Source of the DNA: CAYQUC01 sp964420605
GTDB lineage: Bacteria; Pseudomonadota; Gammaproteobacteria; UBA6429; Thiohalophilaceae
NCBI GenBank assembly: GCA_964420605.1
Contig: CAYQUC010000030.1
Location: 1 to 37,810, forward strand
Length of the DNA stretch: 37,810 nt
Reading direction: 5' to 3'
Shown piece after piece: positions 16,692 through 25,393 of this stretch. The notes under the pieces are model-generated. The model was not told the origin of the DNA. It saw nothing but the letters and a program-made list of their open reading frames with translations, and did not search any database. Position 1 is the stretch's first letter. Each line of letters starts with the position of its first letter. The position numbers and the translations under genes are program-made.

Positions 16692-17055
16692 ACAATATCT
16701 TCTTCAATGTTCTTTTAGTATTTAACGTCGTGATTTGTCTCTATATAATATAACCTATATAACAGTAGACTATCAGTATCTTCATTAGTATTTCATGATT
16801 TCATAAATTAGTGAATATCTATCTTTTTCTATTCGGCTGATAGAATCACTAAAATGCAATTATTGTAGCATTATGGATTAAACCACCCTAGTACAGCCGC
16901 AACATACAGGTTAAACCAGTACAGTCTATTTGTTCAAAAAACAAGCTACTAAACGCAATAAAAGTAACGTTAATCAACAATTTCATTATTCAAATATATC
17001 TACAAATGTAATAATTGTTTTTTATTTATGAAATTACAATATTTACATCACTATA
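16692..17055. other. Divergent intergenic region between argC and the TlpA-like gene
   Basis: These 364 bp contain no gene I can support. The middle holds an imperfect direct repeat: TTAAACCA followed by AGTACAG occurs at 16878-16896 and, more tightly spaced, at 16911-16924. Its meaning is unknown; it could be a regulator site serving one of the two divergent genes. The remainder is AT-rich without a clear promoter. Confidence 0.4.
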
Positions 17056-17595
17056 ATGAAATTGCTTCAATCAATAAAACCCAAAACTGTCGCCATTGGA
17101 ATTAGTATATTAACTCTGATTCTCGTCATTAGCATGTTGGCAGCAATTGGCACTGGTCTAAAGAAGATTCCTGACATCACCGTTATCGATTTAACAGGAA
17201 AGTCTATTTCACTCAAATCATTGCAAGGACACCCTGTTTTTATTACATTTTGGGCCAGTAGTTGCGGCACCTGCATGGCCGAATTTCCTGAGCTAGTGCA
17301 TCTTTATAATGAGTTTTCTTCCCGAGGACTTAAGATGATAGGTATAGCAATGCCTTATGACTTACCACGTTCTGTTGTTGAGGTCAGTCAATATTATGCG
17401 GTTCCTTATCCGCTAGTACTTGATTCCAATGCTCACGCCACTACGGCATTTGGTAATATACAAAATACTCCAACGTCGTTCTTATTCGACTCATCTGGAA
17501 AAATTGCGTTACATACTATTGGCGCAAGCGATATAAATTATCTTAAACAACACGTGAATAATTTATTGAACACTGCATCTGAAAGTAATAATTAA
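17056..17595 (+). CDS. TlpA/ResA-type membrane-anchored thioredoxin-fold protein
   Basis: 179 residues. An N-terminal membrane anchor (about 11-33) places a thioredoxin-fold domain in the periplasm. The redox motif is C70-G-T-C73 in FWASSCGTC, and the cis-proline is P139 in NTPTSF. Such proteins usually reduce apocytochrome c or other periplasmic disulfides, and may support heme-protein maturation. It lies 22 nt before hemJ, which suits a heme-related job, but the client is not visible. The ribosome site is poor, yet the anchor begins right after this ATG so a later start is unlikely. Confidence 0.88.
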   Translation: MKLLQSIKPKTVAIGISILTLILVISMLAAIGTGLKKIPDITVIDLTGKSISLKSLQGHPVFITFWASSCGTCMAEFPELVHLYNEFSSRGLKMIGIAMPYDLPRSVVEVSQYYAVPYPLVLDSNAHATTAFGNIQNTPTSFLFDSSGKIALHTIGASDINYLKQHVNNLLNTASESNN

Positions 17596-17617
17596 ATAAC
17601 ATTAAGGAGTATAATAT

Positions 17618-18067
17618 ATGGACTGGAGTCAAACAATGAAACTAGTGGAAGCCTTCCACATCATTTTTATGGTGACATGGTTTGCCGGTTTATTTTATTT
17701 ACCGCGATTATTTGTTTACCACGCAATGAGTGATGACAATATTAGCAATGAAAGATTTAAAATAATGGAGCGGAAATTATTTTATGGCATCATGACCCCT
17801 GGAGCCATACTTACAATTGGATTAGGTATTTGGATTTTAATGGATCATGCCTGGATTCAATACAGTAATGCCACGTGGTTATACGTAAAACTCACTTGCG
17901 TTGCTATGATTGTTGTTTACCATATCTACTGTGGTAAATTGTTATTGGCATTTAAACGAGACAATAATAAATACAGCCATGTATTTTACCGCTGGTTTAA
18001 TGAGTTTCCAGTATTGCTTCTATTTGTAATTATTATTATGGTGGTGGTTAAACCTTGGATGGTTTAA
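17618..18067 (+). CDS. hemJ: Protoporphyrinogen IX oxidase HemJ
   Basis: 149 residues, the usual size. HemJ is the oxygen-independent, membrane-bound enzyme that oxidises protoporphyrinogen IX to protoporphyrin IX in heme synthesis. Four hydrophobic segments are evident. Conserved positions include H14 in the first helix (EAFHIIFMVTWFAGLFYLPR), H35, K91 (LYVKLTC) and the C-terminal NEFP (128-131). AGGAG lies about 8 nt before the ATG. The upstream TlpA-like gene is 22 nt away, and the gene is convergent with the HDOD gene. HemL, a much earlier pathway enzyme, is encoded 4 kb away. Confidence 0.92.
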   Translation: MDWSQTMKLVEAFHIIFMVTWFAGLFYLPRLFVYHAMSDDNISNERFKIMERKLFYGIMTPGAILTIGLGIWILMDHAWIQYSNATWLYVKLTCVAMIVVYHIYCGKLLLAFKRDNNKYSHVFYRWFNEFPVLLLFVIIIMVVVKPWMV

Positions 18068-18169
18068 AAATTAAATACAGTACATGGACTAATAACTCAA
18101 ATACAAATGATTCTTATTAAGATTAATCAATAATCAAAATTGACATTAATCGACACAAGTCAATATACG

Positions 18170-19030
18170 TTATTTAGAAAATAATAGTGATTGAACCTCA
18201 CTAATTTGAGAGTGGGCATCAGTAACGGCTGAGACGACGTTATCATTAGTTAGTGCACACTTCTGTAATTTATCAGCAGGTATAAGGCTTAAAATCTCAT
18301 CCATATTTATATCGTCTGAATCATATGCCTGACTGGCTATTTTGTTTGCAATGTATATTAACAACACTTCATCCTGAAAATTTATTGCTCGTTCTGGCTC
18401 ATGATGGAACATCACACACTCAACCAAATTCTGCGGCAACTGCCATTGTTCTGCGAGTCTGCCGCCCACTTCAGCATGATCAAAACCAATTATTGCGCGT
18501 TCAGACTCAAATAATTCGATATCCACATCGGGCTCGACAGTATGCATAATCGCCTGGTTTGCTAATTCTGGAATCCGATTAAACATCACCAAATGTCCAA
18601 TATCGTGTAATAACCCTGCGGTAAATAGCATTTCTCCTTGTGCTTTGTGATTTTGATTTGCCAGTTCCCGCGCCAGTAATCCGCAATACAGACTGTGGTG
18701 CCAGAAATCATCAACCGACACTAACTCGTTAGGAATGCCTTCAAAAGCTTTAGTTGCTGTTGTAGAAAATACCAAATCCCGTATTTGCTGAGTACCAAGC
18801 ACTGCGACTGCACGTGATACCGAGTCTATTGAAGCACTAAAACCATAGAATGGGCTATTGGCGATACGAAGTAATTGAGCCGATAAAGCAGGATCTTGAC
18901 TTATCACTTTACCAATCTCGTTTACACCAGAATTAGGGTCCTCAACCAATTCATTCACCTTAATCGATACTTCAGGCAAACTGGTTAGTTCACTCACGTC
19001 TTTTACAATTTCGTTAATCGATACTGACAC
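18170..19030 (-). CDS. HDOD domain signalling protein
   Basis: 286 residues made almost entirely of one HDOD domain (about 12-210) plus a C-terminal helical tail. HDOD proteins are HD-GYP relatives that act in regulation, often of motility, biofilm or stress, usually without known enzymatic activity. The family start SLPEVSIKVNELVEDP and QDPALSAQLLRIANSPFYG are clear. Several histidines of the metal site are retained (HHSL, LLHDIGH, FDHAE, FHHEPE), so hydrolase activity cannot be excluded. No partner adjoins it. A palindromic TACTATTATAGTA lies in its upstream region, which may overlap a -10. Confidence 0.9.
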   Translation of the reverse strand: MSVSINEIVKDVSELTSLPEVSIKVNELVEDPNSGVNEIGKVISQDPALSAQLLRIANSPFYGFSASIDSVSRAVAVLGTQQIRDLVFSTTATKAFEGIPNELVSVDDFWHHSLYCGLLARELANQNHKAQGEMLFTAGLLHDIGHLVMFNRIPELANQAIMHTVEPDVDIELFESERAIIGFDHAEVGGRLAEQWQLPQNLVECVMFHHEPERAINFQDEVLLIYIANKIASQAYDSDDINMDEILSLIPADKLQKCALTNDNVVSAVTDAHSQISEVQSLLFSK

Positions 19031-19180
19031 TGTAGTTATCCAAGTAAAATATTCATACTATTATAGTAGACCGATGATGAGATTCTAGCTCGAATTTTAG
19101 AACACAATTTACTTAAGGTATTTACAGATTTGGCTAGCGAAACAAAATAAAATCACTTCCCAATAAACTGTTAAGTAAAA

Positions 19181-20035
19181 CTAAGTTTCTATTAAATTCT
19201 TAATCTTATACTTTCTGTAAAAATAAATTACACTAAACAATAGTAACAGTGGAAATATCGGATCAAACGCTGCATTTGAGTTCAGGCTACAACCTGCTAC
19301 GGCATACGAGTCAGTGTAACCCGCATTAGAATATATATCATGCTCTTCGTCCTCTAAAAACACGTAACTTAAATCAGCATCATCATATGGCCCATAACTT
19401 GCCACTGGAAGTTCTATACCAACTTCAAATAAGTCAATACGAATATCATATTCACCCGGTAAATAACCTGTCGAAAAAATAGTTTCTACAGTAATTTCAT
19501 CAAGACTACTAAGACCAAAAATATCGTGAGTTTTAGTAGTGTAATAGTATCTCCACGGTCCACCCTGATAACTAATGTACATCCGTGCGTATACAGTAGC
19601 CGAACCATTACTAATATCAGGATCAAATGTCACACTAAAATGATGATAAAAACCATCAGCATCAGTATCGTGAATATAATTTACATAAGCATCGGCAATG
19701 TAAAATGGTGACGCATTTGAATTGAGTAAGATTGAATTAGAGCTGTTAGGATCAGCGATATTAACACGATTACTTGAAGTAAAATTCGATGTTGATAATT
19801 GCTCATCATCTATTATCAGTGCAGGCGCTGTTTTAATACTTTGAGTTGAATTAGAGTTTGTCGCTGTTGTTGACTTAATTTTTTTAGCGCTATCGATAGA
19901 ATAACTAATTCGCTCTACAGCTTGCACTTCATTGTTAACAGCAAAGCTGGTCAATAACAATAAAACCGTAATGGACAAAAAAATGCTTCTAAAGTTTAAT
20001 TTATTTTTTTGTAACGCTAAATCAATACTATTCAT
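19181..20035 (-). CDS. Choice-of-anchor H family exported protein with C-terminal sorting-like tail
   Basis: 284 residues from the ATG at 20035. The ORF continues upstream, but it would then run through a large hairpin and the signal peptide would be internal. A signal peptide is evident (hydrophobic about 17-33, likely cut after VQA near 39). After a Ser/Thr/Asn-rich linker comes the family core: HDTDADGFYHHFSVTFDPD, YARMYISYQGGPW, then ETIFSTGYLPGEYDIRIDL. The C-terminus is tripartite: C249-S-L-N with a following FDP, a hydrophobic segment (about 259-273) and a basic end RKYK. That resembles a CTERM-type surface-sorting signal; which protease handles it is unknown. Function unknown; probably envelope-associated. 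Confidence 0.72.
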   Translation of the reverse strand: MNSIDLALQKNKLNFRSIFLSITVLLLLTSFAVNNEVQAVERISYSIDSAKKIKSTTATNSNSTQSIKTAPALIIDDEQLSTSNFTSSNRVNIADPNSSNSILLNSNASPFYIADAYVNYIHDTDADGFYHHFSVTFDPDISNGSATVYARMYISYQGGPWRYYYTTKTHDIFGLSSLDEITVETIFSTGYLPGEYDIRIDLFEVGIELPVASYGPYDDADLSYVFLEDEEHDIYSNAGYTDSYAVAGCSLNSNAAFDPIFPLLLLFSVIYFYRKYKIKNLIET

Positions 20036-20086
20036 AACCTCATACCTTAAGTCGTTTATCTTAAGGTTATTAAAGTACATTGCGCA

Positions 20087-20140
20087 TGAATCCAAGCTGA
20101 ACCTGAATTGTAATAACAATTCAGGTTCAGCTTGGATTCA
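20087..20140. repeat. Perfect palindrome, 25-bp arms and 4-nt loop
   Basis: Left arm 20087-20111 and right arm 20116-20140 are exact reverse complements, around the loop AATA. The arm includes CCAAGCTGAACCTGAATTG. It lies between rubredoxin and the choice-of-anchor H gene, both minus strand, about 50 bp before the latter's start. No T-run follows on either strand, so it is not a standard terminator. Such perfection over 25 bp suggests recent origin or strong constraint. Confidence 0.85.
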
Positions 20141-20219
20141 GATTCGATACTATTGCGCGAGAAATTTTAAATTAGGGAGGATATAAATCAAGGGATTTAA
20201 ATTAAGTTTAAAGCTTACC

Positions 20220-20387
20220 TTAAACTTGTACCATTTCAAAATCATCTTTTGATACACCACATTCAGGACAAATCCAAGAATCAGGAACATCATCCCACTT
20301 GGTACCAGGTGCTAATCCTTCATTCGGCGCACCTACTTCTTCATCATAAACATAGCCACAAACAACACATAAATACGATTTCAACAT
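20220..20387 (-). CDS. Rubredoxin
   Basis: 55 residues. It carries the single-iron site formed by C7-x2-C10-G and C40-P-x-C43-G, with the family's aromatic core (Y5, Y12, W31, W38) and PGTKWDDVPDSW loop. Rubredoxins transfer single electrons, for example to alkane hydroxylases or in oxygen and peroxide detoxification; the partner is not visible here. AGGAGA lies just upstream of the ATG. Rubredoxin beside thiD, divergently arranged, is a familiar gammaproteobacterial layout. Confidence 0.95.
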   Translation of the reverse strand: MLKSYLCVVCGYVYDEEVGAPNEGLAPGTKWDDVPDSWICPECGVSKDDFEMVQV

Positions 20388-20438
20388 AATCTCCTTACTG
20401 AACTACAATTTTAATCTAGCAATACTACACCGGTAATT

Positions 20439-20468
20439 TTACACGGGCGATTTTACTAATGATATAAT
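20439..20468 (+). promoter_or_regulatory. Predicted promoter of the thiD-thiE/hemL operon
   Basis: TTACAC (20439-20444), 18-nt spacer, TATAAT (20463-20468), about 40 bp before thiD. The short leader has no room for a TPP riboswitch, and its conserved CUGAGA-type core is absent. Confidence 0.5.
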
Positions 20469-20509
20469 TAAGCTAGATTTTCTCTTAAACCCATCTGCAA
20501 ATTTGAGCT

Positions 20510-21334
20510 ATGCCCAAAAATAATGACGCAAATGTATTAGTTTTTTCAGGCTTGGACCCAACCGGGGGCGCAGGCATTCAAGCTGATATCGAAACAATAA
20601 CAAGTTTAGGAGCAAAACCCTGCTCTATTATAACGGCTCTAACTATCCAGGACACAACTTCCGTTCACGATTATTGTAATGTTAATAGTGAATTTATTGC
20701 GCGGCAAGCGCGTTGTATACTCAATGACATTCCAATCCAGTGTATTAAACTAGGAATGATAGCAGATGAAAATACCATAAAAGAGATAGTGTCAATTGTT
20801 GAAGATAACCCTGAAATCCCTTTAGTAATTGATCCTATATTCGCTGCCGGAGGTGGCAGAACACTAACAAATTCCAATAGTTATACGCGTTTACTAAACG
20901 ATTTAATTCCCAAAGCAAGTATTGTAACCCCCAACTCAGTTGAAGCCAGAAAGCTTGTAACCGGTACCGATAATTTAGCAAAGTGTGCAGAATATTTACT
21001 TAGCAGTGGTTGTAAATCTGTGCTGATTACCGGAGGCCATGAAAACAACATTGATGTTTGTAACACTTTATACATCGATAATAACATTACTAGCAGAAGG
21101 TGGCCTAGATTAACTGGAGAATATCATGGCTCTGGATGTACCCTAAGCTCGAGTATTGCAGCCTACATAGCCCTCGGACATAAGCTTGAATCGGCCGTGT
21201 ATAAAGCACAACAATACACCTATAATACATTGTTAGATGCAAAAAAAATTGGTTTGGGGCAATTAATTCCAAATCGATTTTATTCATCAAGAAATGATAT
21301 TAATGGTAATAAAAATAAGGAGTATAAAACATGA
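20510..21334 (+). CDS. thiD: Hydroxymethylpyrimidine / phosphomethylpyrimidine kinase
   Basis: 274 residues, ribokinase fold. It phosphorylates HMP twice to HMP-PP, the pyrimidine half of thiamine. The N-terminal signature SGLDPTGGAGIQADIET and the C-terminal anion hole HGSGCTLSSS are both clear, as is the VTPNSVEA segment. Its TGA overlaps the next start as ATGA, so translation of thiD and the ThiE-HemL fusion is coupled. The pair provides the kinase and coupling steps of thiamine phosphate synthesis; thiC and thiG are not in the window. Confidence 0.95.
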   Translation: MPKNNDANVLVFSGLDPTGGAGIQADIETITSLGAKPCSIITALTIQDTTSVHDYCNVNSEFIARQARCILNDIPIQCIKLGMIADENTIKEIVSIVEDNPEIPLVIDPIFAAGGGRTLTNSNSYTRLLNDLIPKASIVTPNSVEARKLVTGTDNLAKCAEYLLSSGCKSVLITGGHENNIDVCNTLYIDNNITSRRWPRLTGEYHGSGCTLSSSIAAYIALGHKLESAVYKAQQYTYNTLLDAKKIGLGQLIPNRFYSSRNDINGNKNKEYKT

Positions 21335-23265
21335 TTCACCATGCTCTTAATGGAATCTACGCCATTCTCGATATTGGAAATATCAACAAAGGTGAAATTT
21401 TAAAGCTAGCACAGTGTGCAATTGATGGCGGTGCAAGCCTAATTCAATACAGAAATAAAACCAGTCATACTTATGATAGAGAATCGGAAGCACGCAAAAT
21501 TTTGGAGCTTTGCCGAAAGCACGATGTGCCTCTCATTATCAACGATGACCTAGCCTTAGCGCGAGCTATTGGCGCTGATGGTGTACACCTAGGGCAACAC
21601 GATATCCCCTGTAAAATTGCGCGCGAGTTTCTTGGCTCCAGTTATATCATTGGTGTTACCTGTAATAACCGAATTGAAAATGCTTATGCTGCTGTCAACT
21701 CAGGGGCTTCGTATGTTGCATTTGGTGCTTTTTTTCCATCAAAAAGCAAACCCGATGCACCTCATGCTGAAATAGAATTATTAATAAAAGCCAGTAAAAC
21801 GATATCAATCCCAATAATAGCAATTGGTGGTATCACATCCGATAATGCCCAACAATTAATTGACGCTGGTGCCGACATGTTAGCTATCACTCGTGGTATA
21901 TTCAACGTTGAAAATGATATTACCTCCACGACTAAAGGACTCGTAGATATGTACAATGCAACACAGCAAACCAAACCCGAACCAACAGAACAAAATAGCC
22001 CATTTACTCTCGCGAAAAAATACATTCCTGGCGGAGTAAATTCACCGGTACGTGCATTTAATGGTGTTGGTGGAGAGCCTGTATTTTTCAAAAAAGGCAG
22101 CGGCGCTTATCTAACAGATGAAAATAACAAACGTTATATCGATTATGTCGCTTCTTGGGGACCAATGATACTTGGTCACGCCCATCCAGACGTTATTACA
22201 GCGGTGCAACGAACCGCAGAACAAGGTTTAAGTTTTGGCGCACCAACGATATTAGAAACCGAGATGGCTAAAAAAGTGTGTGACACAATGCCGTCAATGG
22301 AACTCATCCGAATGGTTAGTTCTGGTACTGAAGCAACTATGAGTGCCATTCGTCTTGCTCGAGGATATACTGGTCGTGATAAAATTGTAAAATTTGAAGG
22401 CTGCTACCATGGCCATGCAGATTCTTTATTAATAAAAGCTGGTTCTGGAGCCCTAACGATGGGAGTACCTACATCACCAGGTGTCCCAGCTTCCTTGGCT
22501 GAACACACAATCACACTAGACTATAATGACATCAATAGTGTACAAGAGGCCTTTAAAGAAATTGGCGAACAAATTGCATGTATTATAGTTGAACCTGTAG
22601 CGGGTAATATGAATTGCATTCCACCTGTTCCTGGTTTTTTAGAAGGCTTGCGCAAAATTTGTGATGAATATAACTCTGTATTAATTTTTGATGAAGTTAT
22701 GACTGGATTCAGAGTCGCACTTGGTGGCGCACAAGCATACTATTGTATAAAACCAGATTTAACAACTCTAGGAAAGGTTATCGGTGGTGGTATGCCCGTC
22801 GGTGCTTTTGGTGGTTTACGTAAAATAATGGAACACATCGCTCCACTGGGTCCCGTTTACCAGGCAGGGACACTATCAGGAAATCCTATAGCGATGGCAG
22901 CAGGCTTAGCGAATCTAAATCTAATATCAGAAGATGGATTTTATGACGCTATTAATGCCAAAATAATAACATTAACTGACGGTATTATAGCTGCCGCTAA
23001 AGAAAATGGAATTTCAATGTGCTCAAATGTTGTTGGAGCAATGTTTGGCTTATTTTTCTCTGAAGAACAAAAAATTACTAATTTTGCACAAGTGAGTAAA
23101 TGTAATGTAGATCGCTTCAAAGCATTTTACCATGGTATGTTAGAAGAAGGTATTTACATGGCTCCATCAGCTTATGAAGCAGGCTTTGTTTCAAGCGCAC
23201 ATTCTGATGAAGATATCCAAAATACAATTGATGCAGCTGCCAGAGTCTTCAAAAATTTAAAGTAA
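21331..23265 (+). CDS. Fusion of thiamine phosphate synthase (ThiE) and glutamate-1-semialdehyde aminomutase (HemL)
   Basis: 644 residues in one uninterrupted frame. Residues about 1-206 are ThiE, which joins HMP-PP and thiazole phosphate: QYRNK, NDDLALARAIGADGVHLGQ, GVTC, FGAFFPSKSKPDA and AIGGI are present. Residues about 222-644 are HemL, the PLP enzyme that makes 5-aminolevulinate: YIPGGVNSPVRAF, SSGTEATMSA, FDEVMTGFR and lysine K482 in TLGKVIGGG. The linker (about 207-221) is polar. In related bacteria these are separate neighbouring genes. AGGAG lies 8 nt before the first ATG, which overlaps the thiD stop. M207 (21949) has AAAGGA 9 nt upstream, so a free HemL might also be made. Confidence 0.93.
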   Translation: MIHHALNGIYAILDIGNINKGEILKLAQCAIDGGASLIQYRNKTSHTYDRESEARKILELCRKHDVPLIINDDLALARAIGADGVHLGQHDIPCKIAREFLGSSYIIGVTCNNRIENAYAAVNSGASYVAFGAFFPSKSKPDAPHAEIELLIKASKTISIPIIAIGGITSDNAQQLIDAGADMLAITRGIFNVENDITSTTKGLVDMYNATQQTKPEPTEQNSPFTLAKKYIPGGVNSPVRAFNGVGGEPVFFKKGSGAYLTDENNKRYIDYVASWGPMILGHAHPDVITAVQRTAEQGLSFGAPTILETEMAKKVCDTMPSMELIRMVSSGTEATMSAIRLARGYTGRDKIVKFEGCYHGHADSLLIKAGSGALTMGVPTSPGVPASLAEHTITLDYNDINSVQEAFKEIGEQIACIIVEPVAGNMNCIPPVPGFLEGLRKICDEYNSVLIFDEVMTGFRVALGGAQAYYCIKPDLTTLGKVIGGGMPVGAFGGLRKIMEHIAPLGPVYQAGTLSGNPIAMAAGLANLNLISEDGFYDAINAKIITLTDGIIAAAKENGISMCSNVVGAMFGLFFSEEQKITNFAQVSKCNVDRFKAFYHGMLEEGIYMAPSAYEAGFVSSAHSDEDIQNTIDAAARVFKNLK

Positions 23266-23279
23266 TTTCACTCAAATGT

Positions 23280-23327
23280 TATTTACCTCTCTTTACTTAT
23301 TTAAACAGAAACAAAGAGAGGTAAATA
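23280..23327. terminator. Terminator-like hairpin after the thiE-hemL fusion
   Basis: Perfect arms of 14-15 bp (ATTTACCTCTCTTT at 23281-23294 and its complement at 23313-23326) with an 18-nt loop lie 15 nt past the stop. Only a weak T-rich run follows (AGTTTGTTAT), so termination may be partial. Confidence 0.55.
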
Positions 23328-23375
23328 GTTTGTTATATAATCAACCCCTCACTTTTAATTCATATTCTTTGAAAC

Positions 23376-25379
23376 ATGAATGACTCGTTAGCACTGTCAA
23401 TTTTTGCATGGCTCGGGGATCATCCAATCCTTTCAGGATTTTTTATTTTTTTTGTTGCACTTATCGAATCATTAGCCGTGGTAGGCTTATTAATTCCAGG
23501 AATAGCATTAATGCTAATCATAGGAGCTTATCTTGCAACAGGTCAATTTTCATTTTTCACTGCAGTAGTATTAACTTTTTTAGGTGCGGTTGCCGGTGAT
23601 AGCATTAGTTATTACATAGGAAGCCGATTTAAAGACAAATTAAGTACAGTTTGGCCGCTATCACATTATCCTGAGACTTTTCAAAAAGGTATTGTCTTTT
23701 TTAAACGTCACGGAAATAAAAGTATTGTATTAGGTCGTTTCGTTGGTCCACTTCGGGCGCTAATACCTGCAATTGCAGGTATGTTTCAAATGCCTCAAAA
23801 ACAATTTTTTTTTAGTAATATATTATCTGCACTTATTTGGGCCCCTATGGTATTACTACCGGGATATGCTATTGGCTTGTCATTAGAATATGCCAGTGAT
23901 ATTGCGGGTCGATTAATATTACTTATTATTTTTACCAGTATTTTACTATGGGTCGTTTTTTTACTACTGAAATTTATCTATTTATATTTTTTACCTAGGT
24001 TTGATGATGGCGTTGTTTTTTTATTGAATTGGAGTGTAAAGCATCCACTGCCCGGTAAGGTCTCAAATGTTTTGCTTGATAGAAGATACTCTAATAAAAA
24101 GGTATTTAGTGTATTATTTTTTATGGCTATTGTATTAAGCATTATACTTTTTGTAACACCAGATCTATTTAATGTATTTGAAAAAAAAACTGATATTGAT
24201 ATTTTTTTAAGTAATATTTTTTTAACATTAAATAGCCCCGTCAGCAATCACTTTATAACAAAGGTATTAAATCTTAGCGACTTAAAATGGCTATTATTTT
24301 TATCTTTTTTTACTGTATTTTTAATTGTTTTAAAAAAACAAATAACATTATTATATTATTTGTTTTTTACTGCATTAATAATTTTATTATTACAATTAAC
24401 ATTATATAATTTTGATATAGACTCTACTTTCAATTTATCTGAAACTAGCCTTTATTTATTTTTAATATTTATACTAACAACTAACTCAAGTTCAGCAAAC
24501 TTAAAAAGAAAAATATTATTTTATAGTTTTTGCTACACCCTAATTATGGCAATTATAATATCAAAAATATACAATAATAATACCCCTCTTTTTTCTTTAG
24601 CATTAACCAGTTTATTCTCACTTATTTGGATTATGATTATTGCTAGCACTTATCGCATTCATGTAAACGGCGAATTGTTAACGACTCAGTTACAAAATAA
24701 AATAGGCGCTCTACTGTTATTTTTTATTATATTAAACATTGTATTTATACCAGGTTCTGCGGCGGTTCGAATAGCCAATAACCATTATTTTACGATAGAA
24801 AATTCAGTTTGGAGTAACTATCTCTGGCAAGATCTTCCTAGTCATCGTTCAGGTTTTATAAATAAAAAAAAGCATCCATTTAATATACAGTGGGTTGGTA
24901 CAAAGCAAGATATTATTTCAGTACTTTCAACAAAATCAGCAGTAAACTTAGAACATTCAAACTGGACAATATCCAATCCTCCAAAAATTTCCACTATATT
25001 ACAAATTTTAAACCCACAAGCAAATATAAAATCACTAGCCATTTATCCTCATTTACACCAAGGTGCATATGAACAGTTACGGTTTATTCGCTTTAACAAA
25101 TCAAATAATTTATCAAATAAAATAATTGTACTTCGATTATGGAAAACACATTTTAATGTAAAACAATTTACCCCAGAAAAAACAGAAAAACAATTGTGGC
25201 AAGGAACGATCACAAAACTAATTATTGAAAATCGTGCAGGTGTAAAAATGTTACGCAGTAGATTATTAAATGAAGTAGAATTTACTAATGAGGTATTATT
25301 TTTCAAACGGCTTAAAAATGGAACATTACTAAAATACAACAAAAAAGACAATATTCAGGTACTTCTATTATCACACTAA
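23376..25379 (+). CDS. DedA family membrane protein with degenerate PAP2 region and LssY-like C-terminus
   Basis: 667 residues, about 12 membrane segments. Residues 1-205 are a DedA domain: IPG in the first re-entrant region, GDSISYYIGSRF, and GRFVGPLRALIPAIAGM, the family's arginine/proline motif. DedA proteins are linked to lipid-carrier and phospholipid flipping. Residues about 235-460 occupy the place of a PAP2 phosphatase in LssY-type proteins, but I find no K-x6-RP, SGH or R-x5-H motif. Residues about 490-667 are a soluble domain like LssY_C (for example PFNIQWVGTKQDII, RLWKTHF). The middle region is unusually AT-rich. LssY_C assignment is from recall. No clear ribosome site precedes the ATG. 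Confidence 0.78.
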   Translation: MNDSLALSIFAWLGDHPILSGFFIFFVALIESLAVVGLLIPGIALMLIIGAYLATGQFSFFTAVVLTFLGAVAGDSISYYIGSRFKDKLSTVWPLSHYPETFQKGIVFFKRHGNKSIVLGRFVGPLRALIPAIAGMFQMPQKQFFFSNILSALIWAPMVLLPGYAIGLSLEYASDIAGRLILLIIFTSILLWVVFLLLKFIYLYFLPRFDDGVVFLLNWSVKHPLPGKVSNVLLDRRYSNKKVFSVLFFMAIVLSIILFVTPDLFNVFEKKTDIDIFLSNIFLTLNSPVSNHFITKVLNLSDLKWLLFLSFFTVFLIVLKKQITLLYYLFFTALIILLLQLTLYNFDIDSTFNLSETSLYLFLIFILTTNSSSANLKRKILFYSFCYTLIMAIIISKIYNNNTPLFSLALTSLFSLIWIMIIASTYRIHVNGELLTTQLQNKIGALLLFFIILNIVFIPGSAAVRIANNHYFTIENSVWSNYLWQDLPSHRSGFINKKKHPFNIQWVGTKQDIISVLSTKSAVNLEHSNWTISNPPKISTILQILNPQANIKSLAIYPHLHQGAYEQLRFIRFNKSNNLSNKIIVLRLWKTHFNVKQFTPEKTEKQLWQGTITKLIIENRAGVKMLRSRLLNEVEFTNEVLFFKRLKNGTLLKYNKKDNIQVLLLSH

Positions 25380-25393
25380 TAAAATTATATGTA

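Noticed and set aside
17052..17057. TATAAT hexamer overlapping the TlpA-like start codon
   Set aside because: No -35 lies at the right distance, and a start downstream of it would remove the membrane anchor; probably coincidental in AT-rich DNA.
20036..20119. Upstream extension of the choice-of-anchor H gene by 28 codons
   Set aside because: It would begin inside the large palindrome and place the signal peptide 45 residues into the protein; the ATG at 20035 gives a normal signal peptide.
20388..20509. TPP riboswitch before thiD
   Set aside because: The leader after the predicted promoter is about 40 nt, too short, and the conserved core motifs are missing.
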